Assembly (NCBI GenBank): GCA_023388235.1
Contig: JAEWGQ010000385.1
Span: forward strand, 1-14,717
DNA length: 14,717 nucleotides
Origin: Actinomycetes bacterium
GTDB lineage: Bacteria; Actinomycetota; Actinomycetes; Actinomycetales; Cellulomonadaceae
Direction of reading: 5' to 3'
Shown here: piece by piece, positions 1 through 7,906 of the stretch
Numbering within the stretch: the stretch's first letter is position 1
How the letters are laid out: each line of letters begins with the position of its first letter
Made by a program: the position numbers and the translations under genes
Notes under the pieces: model-generated
Told to the model about the DNA's origin: nothing
What the model saw: the letters and a program-made list of their open reading frames with translations, nothing else
Database searches by the model: none

Positions 1-15
1 GCCCGGCACCGTCCG

Positions 16-3000
16 TCAGGCCCGGCGCCGCCGGGACCGGTGCACCAGCACCCCGCCCGTCGCGAGCAGGGCCAGCGCCAGGCCGAGGGCCGCCGCGCTG
101 TCGGCGCCGGTCCAGGCCAGCCCGCCCCGGGCCGCGCGCACCGTGATCGCCAGCTCGGCCAGCACCCGGCCGCTCTCGTCACGCGCCTGCAGGTGGTGCG
201 TGCCGGGCGCGAGGTCCCGCGGGACCGTCACCACGACGGTGGCCGCACCGCCCACGACGGGCGCCGTCGCGAGCCGCCGGTATGCGGACGCCACGCCGAC
301 CTCGACCGTGGCGCCCGGGACGCCCGACACCGACACGGTGACGCGGTCGCCCGGCCGGACGGTCGTCGCGGAGGCGGTGAGCACGGGGCCACCCGGCGTC
401 GGGGCGGCCGGGCCACCGGGCGTCGGGCCACCGGGCGTCGGACCACCGGGGGTCGGGCCACCCGGCGTCGGGCCACCCGGCGTCGGCTCCCCGCCCGGCG
501 AGGCCGGCACGTCGACCGCGCCGGTCGCCGACACGTTCCCCGCGGCGTCGGTCGCCCGGAACTGCACGGTCGCCGCGCCGTCGCCCGGCACCGTGACCGG
601 CCCGGCGTACCGGGTCCAGTCCCCCGCCGTCCCGATCCGGTACTCCACCGACGCGACCGTGCCGTCGTCGGTCGCGGTGACCGTCACGACCCGTCCGGCC
701 ACCGACGCGGAGACCACGGGCGGCGTGGTGTCCGGCGCCGGGGTGGCGACCAGGCCGTCGAGGGCCGCCGCCAGGGCGGTCGCGCTCGCGTCGACGGCGG
801 CCTGCGTGGCGTCGGCGGCGGCGAGCTGCGCCTTCGCCGTCTCCAGCGCGGGCAGCACGGGTGCCCAGCTCGCCGCGGTGTACGCCCGGCTGTCGAGCCC
901 CTCGGCCCGCGTCACCAGGGCCGCGAGCGCCGCGGTGTCCGCCCGCACGGAGACCGGGCACCACAGCAGCTCGTCGCCCTTCGCGTGCGTGAGCAGCACC
1001 GACGTGCTGCCGGCCTCGCCGGCGCGCAGGTCCACCTCGATCCGCCCGTCGGCCCCGAGGCGCGGGGTCCCCGTCACCGCGGCGACCGCGGGGTCGAGGG
1101 AGGCGGCGCTCACCACGTCGTCCGCCTCGGCGGGCGTGAGCGTGGCGGTGAGCACCGCGCGGGCCCCGCGGTCCGCCGTGAGGACGGGTGCGGTGCAGGC
1201 GAGCTTGTAGCCGCCGTACGCCTCGAGCTCGAACAGGGACAGGCCGTACTTGGTGACCGGCAGGCCGATCACCCGCAGGTACCGGGCCTCGGCGTCGGGG
1301 AAGTCCACGACGTTGCGCAGCTCCGCGGACGTCTTGTGCACCCGCGCCAGCTCGTGCCACGTCTGCCCGTCGTCCGACCCCTCGACGCGGAAGTCGTTCG
1401 AGGTCGCGGACTCCCAGGTCAGGACGACCTGGTTGACCGTGCGCGGCGACCCGAGGTCGACCTGCAGCCAGCGCTCGGTCGTGTAGGGCGCGTCCTGGCG
1501 CTGCGACGCCCACCGCGTCGTGGCGACGCCGTCCGTGGCGTTGGCCGGGCCGAGCGTCGGGCTGTACTGCGAGTCGGCCGTGGTGGTGCGCCCCAGGGCC
1601 AGGTTCTCCCGGCCCGCGGGCACGGCCGGCGCGGTCGCGATGGCGTCGTCGCCGAACACCTCGAGCTCCCACAGCGAGACGCCGTACTGCGTCGTGCTGC
1701 GCTGGACCGTCTGCATCCGCACGTACCGGGCCTGCTGGCCCACGGTGACGACGTCGACGCCGCCGTCGCTGCCGCCCGCCGGGGTGGTGTACGCGTCGCG
1801 CCAGGCGGCGCCGTCGTCGGACACCTGGATCCGGTACTGGCGGGCGTACGACGCCTCCCACCAGAGCCGGACGGCGCCGACGGGCTGCACCGACCCGAGG
1901 TCGACCTGGGCCCAGGCGGCGTCGGACAGGTTGCCGCTCCAGCGGGTCGCGGTGTTGCCGTCGGTGATGCTGCCGGCGGCGCCGCCCGACGTGCCGGAGA
2001 CCGTGACCGCGCCCCCGAGGGCGACGTTCACGCTCGCGTCCACGTCGAGCTCGCGGACCTCGTAGCCCGTCCCGCCGGAGGCGAGCATCAGCACCCGGAC
2101 GAAGCCGGCCGCCGTGGGCGCGATCGCCAGCCGGGTGGTCCCGCCGGTGCCGTCCTGCGTCAGCCGCTGGTCGGTCCAGGTCCGGCCGTCCACCGAGGTC
2201 TGCACCAGGAACCGGGTGGCGTGGTCGGCGCCCCAGCCGATCGTCACGCCGGTGACGAACGACCCGTGCGCGAGCCGCCGGGTCAGCCAGGCGGTGCCGT
2301 CGCCGGCGGAGCGCCAGGACGTCCCGGGGTCGCCGTCGCCGGCGAGCGCCGCGCCGTGGCCGGCCTGCGCGCTGCTGGCCGACAGCGGGGACGTGCCCTC
2401 GGTGCCCTGCACCAGCGCGGCGGTCACCGTCCGGCCGAGGTCCGCTCCCGACCCGAGCGCGAACACGCCGTGGGCCGCCGTGCCGCCGCCGGTGAGCGCG
2501 ACCTGGACGACGAGGCCGGGCTGGCCGGGGTTGGCGATGCTGACGACGGGGGTGGCACCGGACTCGTCGAGCATCACGACGGCCGGCTGGTCCACCTCGA
2601 GGGCGCGGCCCCGGCCGAGGTCCAGCGTGCCGCCGGCGTAGAAGGTCGCCATGGTGCGGTGCAGGCCGGGGTGCCGCACGGCCTGCACGGTCGCGTCGTT
2701 GCGGAGCACCTCGACGGCCGGGGCGGCCGCGTAGGCCTCGACCTCGGCGGGCGTGGCCGCGGGCAGGACCGTGTACTCGTACCCCGCGTCGACCGGCCGC
2801 ACGCCGTGGTCGACGTACAGGCTGAAGGCGTCCCGGCTGACGGGGGCCTGGTCGAGCCAGCTCCCGGTCTGGGCCTTGTCCGACACGTGCACCGCGGCCC
2901 CGGCCGGGAACACGTACCCGACCTGGTCGTTGTACGCCCAGGTCGCGCCGTCCACGGGCGCGCCGTCGGTCCCCGGGGCGACGGGCCGGCCGCCGACGGA

Positions 3001-4551
3001 GGCGTTGGGCTTCGCGACGGCCTGGTTCAGCGTGGTGTGCACCGCGGCGTCGGAGGTGGACGTGATGCCCGCGCCGAGCGCGACCATCTGGTCGTCGAAG
3101 TAGTAGTAGCTCTTGCGGGCCTTGGTCGCGGCGCGGTCCAGGCTGTACACGGTCGCGCCGTACCGGCCGTCCGACACCCCGCCGGTGAAGCTGCCGCCGT
3201 TGCCGGTGGACCCGCGCGTCTGCTCCTTGACGTACGGCGCGGTGACGCCCGGGTAGTGGAACCAGTCGAAGGCCGGGCCGAGGTCCAGGTACTCGCGGTT
3301 GCTGACCTGGATGGCGGTCGCCCCGGCGGAGCTCCACACGATCTCGTTGCCGACCGACGGGCGGAAGGTCGACCGGTACTCGCTGCCGACGGTCCGGCTG
3401 GAGTTCAGCCGCGTGAAGATGCCGTAGTCCTCGCGCAGGTGCGAGGCGAACTCGGAGCGCCAGAAGTACCGGTCCCCGGTGAGGCCCTCGGTGCGGGTGG
3501 TGCCCCGGATGCCGTCGAGCAGCGCCTGGTACGCGGTGGCGTACAGGGGGTCCGTGCGGGCCATCCGGGTGAGCGGCTCGATGAACTCCGAGGCGTGGCT
3601 GGTGACGCCGTCGATCGTCTTCGGCTGCCGGTAGTTGAGGTAGAGCATCCCGATCTCGCCGCGGATCATCCAGCGCGTCCCGCTGATGATGTAGAACGCG
3701 ATCGTGTCGAGGTGCTCCCGGCTGAACGCCAGGCTGGTGCCGCGCGCGACGTCGGCCCACAGGGCCACGTTCGTGAACAGCGCCATGCCGTAGCCCTCGC
3801 TGTACAGCTGCGCGCCGTGCGCCCAGAAGCTCGCGTCGGGCTGCACGGCCTCCTGCACGGTGCCGGAGTGGTCGACCGCGACCGTCTGCACCATCGTGTC
3901 GAAGCCCGCGGTGATCTTCGCGAGGTCGTGCGTCGAGACGGCCTCGAACAGGTAGTTGGTGGTGCGCCAGGCGCCGTTGGCGCCCACCGGGTCGAGCTTG
4001 CCGGTGTTGTGCTCCAGCGTCACGGCGAACGCCGCCTCGTCCAGGACGTCGCCGAGGAAGATGCCGATGCGGCCCATCGCGATCGACTCGCCGATCTCCG
4101 TCTCCCACCAGTTGGTGTTGCCCGGGTCGGCGGCGTCCCAGTACGTCAGCGCGCGCTCGACGGCCGTCACCAGCGCCGGGTCCTCGAAGCCGGCGGCCTG
4201 CGGGTCGCGGTAGGCGTGCGCCATCGCGAGCATCCGGTACAGCGCGATGTACGCGGACCACGTCGAGCCGTTGGCCGAGCTGGTCCGGTCCGCGTAGTTC
4301 ACGTCCGCCCACGACCCGTCGGGGCGCTGGTCGGCGGCGTACTGCCGCGCCTCGGACGCCCGGGCCAGGTAGATGCCGTTCGCGATGAGGATCTCGTCGC
4401 CCTGGCCGAGGTAGTACTCCTGGAGCCGCGTGATGATCGTGCCCACGTCCTGCGCGGGGTCCGCGGCGGCGGCGCGCGGCGCCCCCGCCAGGCCGCCGGC
4501 GCCGAGCACGAGGGCCACGGCGAGGGCGATCACTGCCTTGAGGTGTCTCAC
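16..4551 (-). CDS. Secreted, probably wall-anchored polysaccharide lyase family 8 (hyaluronate/chondroitin/xanthan lyase type)
   Basis: The 1511-residue protein starts at GTG (4549-4551), 6 nt after an AAGGAG site. Residues 1-30 look like a signal peptide ending in AAAA before Asp31. Residues about 31-700 match PL8: an alpha-toroid with NWWETEIG at 147-154, a GAN motif at Asn192, then DASFWAHGAQLYSEGYG giving His245 and Tyr254 with the family's nine-residue spacing, and Arg308 as a candidate active-site Arg. A beta-sandwich region follows. Three discoidin/F5-8C (CBM32-like) domains lie at about 715-837, 841-968 and 982-1114. Next come an Ig-like domain with Cys1119 and Cys1198, a FIVAR-like helix pair (1205-1269), an Ig-like domain (1274-1348), a Pro-Gly linker, another Ig-like domain (1390-1472), LAWTG (1478-1482), a membrane helix and RSRRRRA. 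PL8 enzymes cleave uronic-acid polymers by beta-elimination. The substrate is not readable from sequence; the neighbouring mannose genes favour a mannose-containing polymer such as xanthan. It is last in the operon. Confidence 0.9.
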   Translation of the reverse strand: MRHLKAVIALAVALVLGAGGLAGAPRAAAADPAQDVGTIITRLQEYYLGQGDEILIANGIYLARASEARQYAADQRPDGSWADVNYADRTSSANGSTWSAYIALYRMLAMAHAYRDPQAAGFEDPALVTAVERALTYWDAADPGNTNWWETEIGESIAMGRIGIFLGDVLDEAAFAVTLEHNTGKLDPVGANGAWRTTNYLFEAVSTHDLAKITAGFDTMVQTVAVDHSGTVQEAVQPDASFWAHGAQLYSEGYGMALFTNVALWADVARGTSLAFSREHLDTIAFYIISGTRWMIRGEIGMLYLNYRQPKTIDGVTSHASEFIEPLTRMARTDPLYATAYQALLDGIRGTTRTEGLTGDRYFWRSEFASHLREDYGIFTRLNSSRTVGSEYRSTFRPSVGNEIVWSSAGATAIQVSNREYLDLGPAFDWFHYPGVTAPYVKEQTRGSTGNGGSFTGGVSDGRYGATVYSLDRAATKARKSYYYFDDQMVALGAGITSTSDAAVHTTLNQAVAKPNASVGGRPVAPGTDGAPVDGATWAYNDQVGYVFPAGAAVHVSDKAQTGSWLDQAPVSRDAFSLYVDHGVRPVDAGYEYTVLPAATPAEVEAYAAAPAVEVLRNDATVQAVRHPGLHRTMATFYAGGTLDLGRGRALEVDQPAVVMLDESGATPVVSIANPGQPGLVVQVALTGGGTAAHGVFALGSGADLGRTVTAALVQGTEGTSPLSASSAQAGHGAALAGDGDPGTSWRSAGDGTAWLTRRLAHGSFVTGVTIGWGADHATRFLVQTSVDGRTWTDQRLTQDGTGGTTRLAIAPTAAGFVRVLMLASGGTGYEVRELDVDASVNVALGGAVTVSGTSGGAAGSITDGNTATRWSGNLSDAAWAQVDLGSVQPVGAVRLWWEASYARQYRIQVSDDGAAWRDAYTTPAGGSDGGVDVVTVGQQARYVRMQTVQRSTTQYGVSLWELEVFGDDAIATAPAVPAGRENLALGRTTTADSQYSPTLGPANATDGVATTRWASQRQDAPYTTERWLQVDLGSPRTVNQVVLTWESATSNDFRVEGSDDGQTWHELARVHKTSAELRNVVDFPDAEARYLRVIGLPVTKYGLSLFELEAYGGYKLACTAPVLTADRGARAVLTATLTPAEADDVVSAASLDPAVAAVTGTPRLGADGRIEVDLRAGEAGSTSVLLTHAKGDELLWCPVSVRADTAALAALVTRAEGLDSRAYTAASWAPVLPALETAKAQLAAADATQAAVDASATALAAALDGLVATPAPDTTPPVVSASVAGRVVTVTATDDGTVASVEYRIGTAGDWTRYAGPVTVPGDGAATVQFRATDAAGNVSATGAVDVPASPGGEPTPGGPTPGGPTPGGPTPGGPTPGGPAAPTPGGPVLTASATTVRPGDRVTVSVSGVPGATVEVGVASAYRRLATAPVVGGAATVVVTVPRDLAPGTHHLQARDESGRVLAELAITVRAARGGLAWTGADSAAALGLALALLATGGVLVHRSRRRRA
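385..489 (-). repeat. 15-bp tandem repeat encoding TPGGP linker
   Basis: Imperfect 15-bp units encode repeated P-T-P-G-G, interrupted once by AA, at residues about 1356-1389 of the PL8 protein. They form a flexible Pro-Gly spacer between two Ig-like domains near the wall anchor. Repeats like this often vary in copy number between strains. Confidence 0.85.
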
Positions 4552-4557
4552 GTCCAG

Positions 4558-4563
4558 CTCCTT
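4558..4563 (-). promoter_or_regulatory. Ribosome binding site for the PL8 gene
   Basis: On the minus strand AAGGAG stands 6 nt before the GTG at 4551. It is the strongest Shine-Dalgarno match in the window and fixes the non-ATG start. It also suggests the last gene of the operon is translated independently of manA, which ends 108 nt upstream. Confidence 0.8.
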
Positions 4564-4582
4564 CGCTGATCGACGGTCGGGG

Positions 4583-4618
4583 GTGGTGCGGGGGTGCTGC
4601 GTGGTGCGGGGGTGCTGC
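4583..4618. repeat. Perfect 18-bp tandem duplication in the manA-PL8 gap
   Basis: The 18-bp unit GTGGTGCGGGGGTGCTGC occurs at 4583-4600 and again immediately at 4601-4618 with no mismatch. It lies between the manA stop and the PL8 ribosome binding site, so it is in the mRNA leader of the lyase if the operon is cotranscribed. No function is evident. Confidence 0.85.
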
Positions 4619-4625
4619 GTCGGGC

Positions 4626-4659
4626 CCGGGCGGTCGCGGTGCGCGGTGCGCCCGCCCGG
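4626..4659 (-). terminator. Possible weak stem-loop just after manA
   Basis: CCGGGCGG (4626-4633) and CCGCCCGG (4652-4659) are exact inverse complements separated by 18 nt. The stem begins directly after the manA stop codon. There is no T tract, so it is not a standard intrinsic terminator. It could reduce read-through into the lyase gene, or it could be chance in such GC-rich DNA. Confidence 0.2.
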
Positions 4660-5829
4660 TCAGGCGGAGGCGACGACGGCCGTCCCGCTGCCGGACACGG
4701 TCAGCGGGCCGTCCGCGTCGGGCACGAACACGGCCTCGCCGGGTTGCAGCCGGCGCTCGTCGCCCGCCGCCACGCGCACCTCGCCCTCGGTGCACACGAC
4801 GACGCGGGGCCCGTCCTCGGGTCCGGGCAGCCGGGCGCCGGCGCGGGGGGTCAGGACGCGCAGCCGGAAGTCCGGGACGGGCGGGACGACGTCCACCACG
4901 CCGGGCGCGACCTGCCGCGGGCGCAGGAACCCGGTGAGCCGCGGCGCGAAGTCGGTGACGGCGAGCACCTGGTCGACGTCCACGTGCTTGCCGGTCAGGC
5001 CCGCGCGCAGCACGTTGTCCGAGGCCGCCATGACCTCGACGGCCATCCCGGACAGGTAGGCGTGCAGCGTGCCCGGCGGGGTGTACAGCGCCTGGCCGGG
5101 CTCGAGCCGCTCGTAGTTCAGCAGCAGCGGCGCGACCAGCGCGGGGTCGCCGGGGAACTGCGCCGCCAGGCGCGCGACGACCTCCAGCTCCGGCCGCGCG
5201 CCGGCGGCGTCCCGCGCCACGCGCGCCACCGCGTCCACCCAGGGCGCGCACGCCGGGCCGCGCGCGTGCAGCAGCCACGTGAGCGCCGCGCGGTGCCCGC
5301 CGGCCACGTCCCGCAGCAGCGCGACGAGGGGGTCGAGCGCCGGCACCTCGAGCTCCGCGACGAGCTTCGCCGCCTGCTCCGGCTCCCGCAGCCCGCTGAG
5401 CAGCTCGAACCGCGTGAGGGCGTACACGACCTCCGGCTTGTGCGAGCGGTCCCGGTAGGTGCGGTGCGGCGCGTCGTGCGGCACGCCCCGGCGCTCCTCG
5501 TCCGCGTAGCCGGCGACGGCCTGCGCGGTCGTGGGGTGCACCTGCACGGACAGCGCGTGCGCGGCCGCGAGGATCTTCGTCAGGTACGGCAGCCGCGGCC
5601 CGGCGGCGGCCAGCACGCGCGGGCCGAGCATCGTCTCCGGCCGCTCCGCGACCAGCACGTCCAGCGGCACGCGCCGCCCGGCGACGTCCGCGACGGACGG
5701 GTCGTCCGGGTGCGCGCCGATCCAGACCTCCGCGACCGGCCGCCCGTCCAGGGGCTGCGCGCGGAGCTGCTGCACGAGGGTGGTCGAGCCCCAGGCGTAC
5801 CGGCGGACGGGGTTGTCGAGGGCGAGCAC
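4660..5829 (-). CDS. manA: Mannose-6-phosphate isomerase, type I (phosphomannose isomerase)
   Basis: This cytoplasmic zinc enzyme interconverts mannose 6-phosphate and fructose 6-phosphate. The 389-residue product has the usual family length. It opens with MLALDNPVRRYAWGS, typical of the family. Probable metal ligands are Gln96 and His98 in LSVQVHP, Glu133 in HKPEVVYAL and His256 in YTPPGTLHAYL. An Arg (275) sits in AASDNVLRAGLTGKHVD, the conserved active-site strand. The C-terminal cupin-like end (about 320-389) is complete. The start is GTG at 5829, because no other start codon lies in frame after the upstream GH130 gene, which ends only 23 nt before it. This arrangement implies cotranscription. 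In this operon it would feed mannose from the imported sugar into glycolysis, after hexokinase or phosphomannomutase steps not encoded in the window. The family call is secure; the dedicated catabolic role is inferred from context. Confidence 0.93.
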   Translation of the reverse strand: MLALDNPVRRYAWGSTTLVQQLRAQPLDGRPVAEVWIGAHPDDPSVADVAGRRVPLDVLVAERPETMLGPRVLAAAGPRLPYLTKILAAAHALSVQVHPTTAQAVAGYADEERRGVPHDAPHRTYRDRSHKPEVVYALTRFELLSGLREPEQAAKLVAELEVPALDPLVALLRDVAGGHRAALTWLLHARGPACAPWVDAVARVARDAAGARPELEVVARLAAQFPGDPALVAPLLLNYERLEPGQALYTPPGTLHAYLSGMAVEVMAASDNVLRAGLTGKHVDVDQVLAVTDFAPRLTGFLRPRQVAPGVVDVVPPVPDFRLRVLTPRAGARLPGPEDGPRVVVCTEGEVRVAAGDERRLQPGEAVFVPDADGPLTVSGSGTAVVASA

Positions 5830-5852
5830 GTCAGGCCACCCGCCCGGCCGGC

Positions 5853-6941
5853 TCAGGCATCGTCCCGCACCAGCTCGGCCACCCCGATGCGGGAGTCCGC
5901 CATGCCGTAGAACACGAACCAGCGGTCGCCCACCGGCTCGACCGCCGTGGGGAACACGACGTTGCCGAGGGTGCCCTGCATCTCGTCGGCCGTCTCGGGG
6001 ACCAGCAGCGGCTCCGCCGTGCGGGCCAGCACCCGGCGCGGGTCCTGCGGGTCGAGCAGCATCGCTCCGGCGGTGTAGCACGCGCCGTACGCCAGCTCGA
6101 AGCCCTTGACGTCGGCCCCCGTCACGCCGTGGTGCAGCACCAGCCAGCCCTCGGGGACGCGCAGCGGCGCGGGGCCGCCGCCGATCTTCGACTCCTCGTA
6201 CGCCATCTGCGGGGCCGCCACCATCGACGAGTGCTCCACGAAGGTCAGCGCCGCGGGGTCGCGCCGCGCGGCCTCCAGGTCGACGAACCCGATCCACATC
6301 GACGGCCGGTCGTCCTCGACGCCGCGGGGGGCCGGGGCGCCCTCGCCGGGGCGCAGCCAGTCGAGGTCCCACATCGGCCGGTGCAGCACGCCCAGCGCCG
6401 GGCGCCCGTCCGGGCCGGGCACGACGTCGGGGAAGAACACGACGTCCTTGTTCGCGAACAGGTTCAGGTCGGTCCCGAGCTCCGGCTGGTACGCGAACCG
6501 CAGCGGGCCCAGGCGGCGCCAGGTCGCGGTGTCCTCGGAGACCGCGAGCGCCGGGCGGGGACCGAGCGGGCCGTAGGCCACGTACGTCATGACGTGCAGG
6601 CCGAGCGGCTCGACCCAGGTGATGCGCGGGTCCTCGACCCCGGCGTTCTGCCGGCCGTGCTCCCACTGCTCGTCGGGCGCGAGCACCACGCCGAGCCGCT
6701 CCACGCCGACCGGCACGCCGTCGTCGAGGACCACGCGCGCCCGGCCGATCCGGGACACGTTGCCCTCCGCGACCATGCGCGGGAACAGGTAGATCTCGCC
6801 GTCCGGCCCGCGGGCGGTGCCGGGGTTCAGCACGCCCTCCACCTCGAGCGGGTTGCCCGGCTCGGGCTCCATGATCGTGCCGATGCGGCGCAGCGCGTAC
6901 GGGACCGTCGTGGCGGGGGCGATCGGGTTCAGCTGGGTCAT
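5853..6941 (-). CDS. GH130 family glycoside phosphorylase (beta-mannoside phosphorylase-like)
   Basis: The 362-residue product is a single five-bladed beta-propeller, the usual GH130 form. Motifs seen are GVLNPG (36-41), the catalytic-site GVEDPRIT with Asp104 as probable general acid (101-108), NKDVVFFP (164-171), HRP (187-189), KIGGGPAPLRVPEGW (252-266), GNVVFPTA (326-333) and FYGMADSRIGVA (344-355). GH130 enzymes mostly phosphorolyse beta-mannosides (Man-Glc, Man-GlcNAc, Man-Man) to mannose 1-phosphate; a minority hydrolyse them. I cannot assign a subfamily or acceptor. The ATG at 6941 is preceded by AAGG-type purines; the open frame continues upstream but without a better start. There is no signal peptide, so it acts in the cytoplasm on imported oligosaccharide. 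It lies between the transporter genes and manA, which fits a mannose-release step. Confidence 0.88.
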   Translation of the reverse strand: MTQLNPIAPATTVPYALRRIGTIMEPEPGNPLEVEGVLNPGTARGPDGEIYLFPRMVAEGNVSRIGRARVVLDDGVPVGVERLGVVLAPDEQWEHGRQNAGVEDPRITWVEPLGLHVMTYVAYGPLGPRPALAVSEDTATWRRLGPLRFAYQPELGTDLNLFANKDVVFFPDVVPGPDGRPALGVLHRPMWDLDWLRPGEGAPAPRGVEDDRPSMWIGFVDLEAARRDPAALTFVEHSSMVAAPQMAYEESKIGGGPAPLRVPEGWLVLHHGVTGADVKGFELAYGACYTAGAMLLDPQDPRRVLARTAEPLLVPETADEMQGTLGNVVFPTAVEPVGDRWFVFYGMADSRIGVAELVRDDA

Positions 6942-6965
6942 GACCTTGCCTTGGGGTTGCCGGAG

Positions 6966-6986
6966 CACGCCGAGGACGTCGGCGTG
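6966..6986. other. Perfect 8-bp stem-loop between permease and GH130 genes
   Basis: CACGCCGA, loop GGACG, TCGGCGTG. It sits inside the 77-bp gap after the second permease gene. No T tract follows on either strand. It may be an mRNA processing or stability element separating transporter and enzyme expression, or a partial terminator. Confidence 0.35.
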
Positions 6987-7018
6987 GGCCGTGGGAGGAC
7001 GCGCGGTCGCGGGGCGGG

Positions 7019-7906
7019 TCAGCCCTTGACGGCCGAGCCGAGGTTCGCCGACGTGAAGTGGCGCTGGAACAGCAGGAACAGGACGACGGCCGGGACCGCC
7101 AGCACGCAGGCTCCCGCGAGCACGGCGCCCATCGGGTTGTCCTGGAACGTGGAGTTCGCCTGGGAGAAGTTCGCCAGGCTCACCGCGAGCGGCTGCATCG
7201 AGGCGTCCTTGGTCACCAGGAACGGCCAGAGGAACTCGTTCCACGGCCCGATGAACGTCACGAGCATCGCGGTGAGGATCGCCGGCCGGACCAGCGGCAC
7301 CGCGACGGACAGCAGGATGCGCAGCTCGCCGGCGCCGTCGATGCGCGCGGCGTCGAACACGTCCCGCGGGATCTGCAGGAAGTACTGCCGGAAGATCAGC
7401 ACCGCGACCGAGTTCACGGCGAACGGCAGGATCATGCCCAGGTAGCTGTCCGCGAGCCCGAAGTACCGCACGACCATGACGTACAGCGGCACCATGAGCA
7501 GCTGGAACGGGATGGCCTGCACCAGCAGCACCAGCGCGAACACCAGCCCCTGCCCGCGGAACGACAGCACCGACAGGGCGTAGCCGACCATCAGCCCGAG
7601 CACGAGGGTGCAGCCCACCACGCCGGCCGTCATGATCAGCGAGTTCAGCAGCGACTGCGCGAGGTCGATCGAGCGGTTGACCCCGGCGAAGTTGTCCAGG
7701 GTGAGGTTGCCCGGCAGCGGCAGCATCCCGAGCAGGCTGGTGTCCCGGTCGCGCTGCAGCGCGCCGATGACCATCGAGTAGAACGGCACGAGCGCGAGGA
7801 ACGCGCCCACCAGCAGCACGGCGAACCGGCTCCCGGCGAGCAGCAGGCGGCGGGTGCGGTCCCGGCCCGGCGCGGCGGCCGCGGTGGCCGTGGTCGTGGT
7901 GGCCAT
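7019..7906 (-). CDS. ABC sugar transporter permease, CUT1 MalG/UgpE type
   Basis: The 295-residue inner-membrane protein has about six hydrophobic segments, the first at about 27-50. The EAA loop that docks the ATPase is seen as FDAARIDGAGE followed by VAVPLVRPAI (184-210). Length and N-terminal layout match the MalG-like half of CUT1 importers for oligosaccharides. A short Thr/Ala-rich cytoplasmic head (1-20) precedes the first helix. Its ATG at 7906 overlaps the previous permease's TGA by one base (TGATG), which predicts translational coupling and a stable 1:1 pair. No ATP-binding subunit is encoded nearby. In Actinomycetota such permeases commonly share one MsiK-type ATPase encoded elsewhere (family knowledge). 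The substrate is inferred from neighbours to be a mannose- or uronate-containing oligosaccharide. Confidence 0.93.
   Translation of the reverse strand: MATTTTATAAAAPGRDRTRRLLLAGSRFAVLLVGAFLALVPFYSMVIGALQRDRDTSLLGMLPLPGNLTLDNFAGVNRSIDLAQSLLNSLIMTAGVVGCTLVLGLMVGYALSVLSFRGQGLVFALVLLVQAIPFQLLMVPLYVMVVRYFGLADSYLGMILPFAVNSVAVLIFRQYFLQIPRDVFDAARIDGAGELRILLSVAVPLVRPAILTAMLVTFIGPWNEFLWPFLVTKDASMQPLAVSLANFSQANSTFQDNPMGAVLAGACVLAVPAVVLFLLFQRHFTSANLGSAVKG

Noticed and set aside
40..4569. A 1509-codon open frame on the plus strand opposite the lyase
   Set aside because: It is Arg/Gly/Ala/Pro-rich with no domain, lies exactly opposite a gene with clear PL8 and discoidin motifs, and is the expected by-product of very high GC.
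179..5278. A 1699-codon minus-strand open frame spanning the lyase and part of manA
   Set aside because: It is an out-of-frame shadow. Its translation is low-complexity Arg/Ala/Pro and it crosses two well-supported genes.
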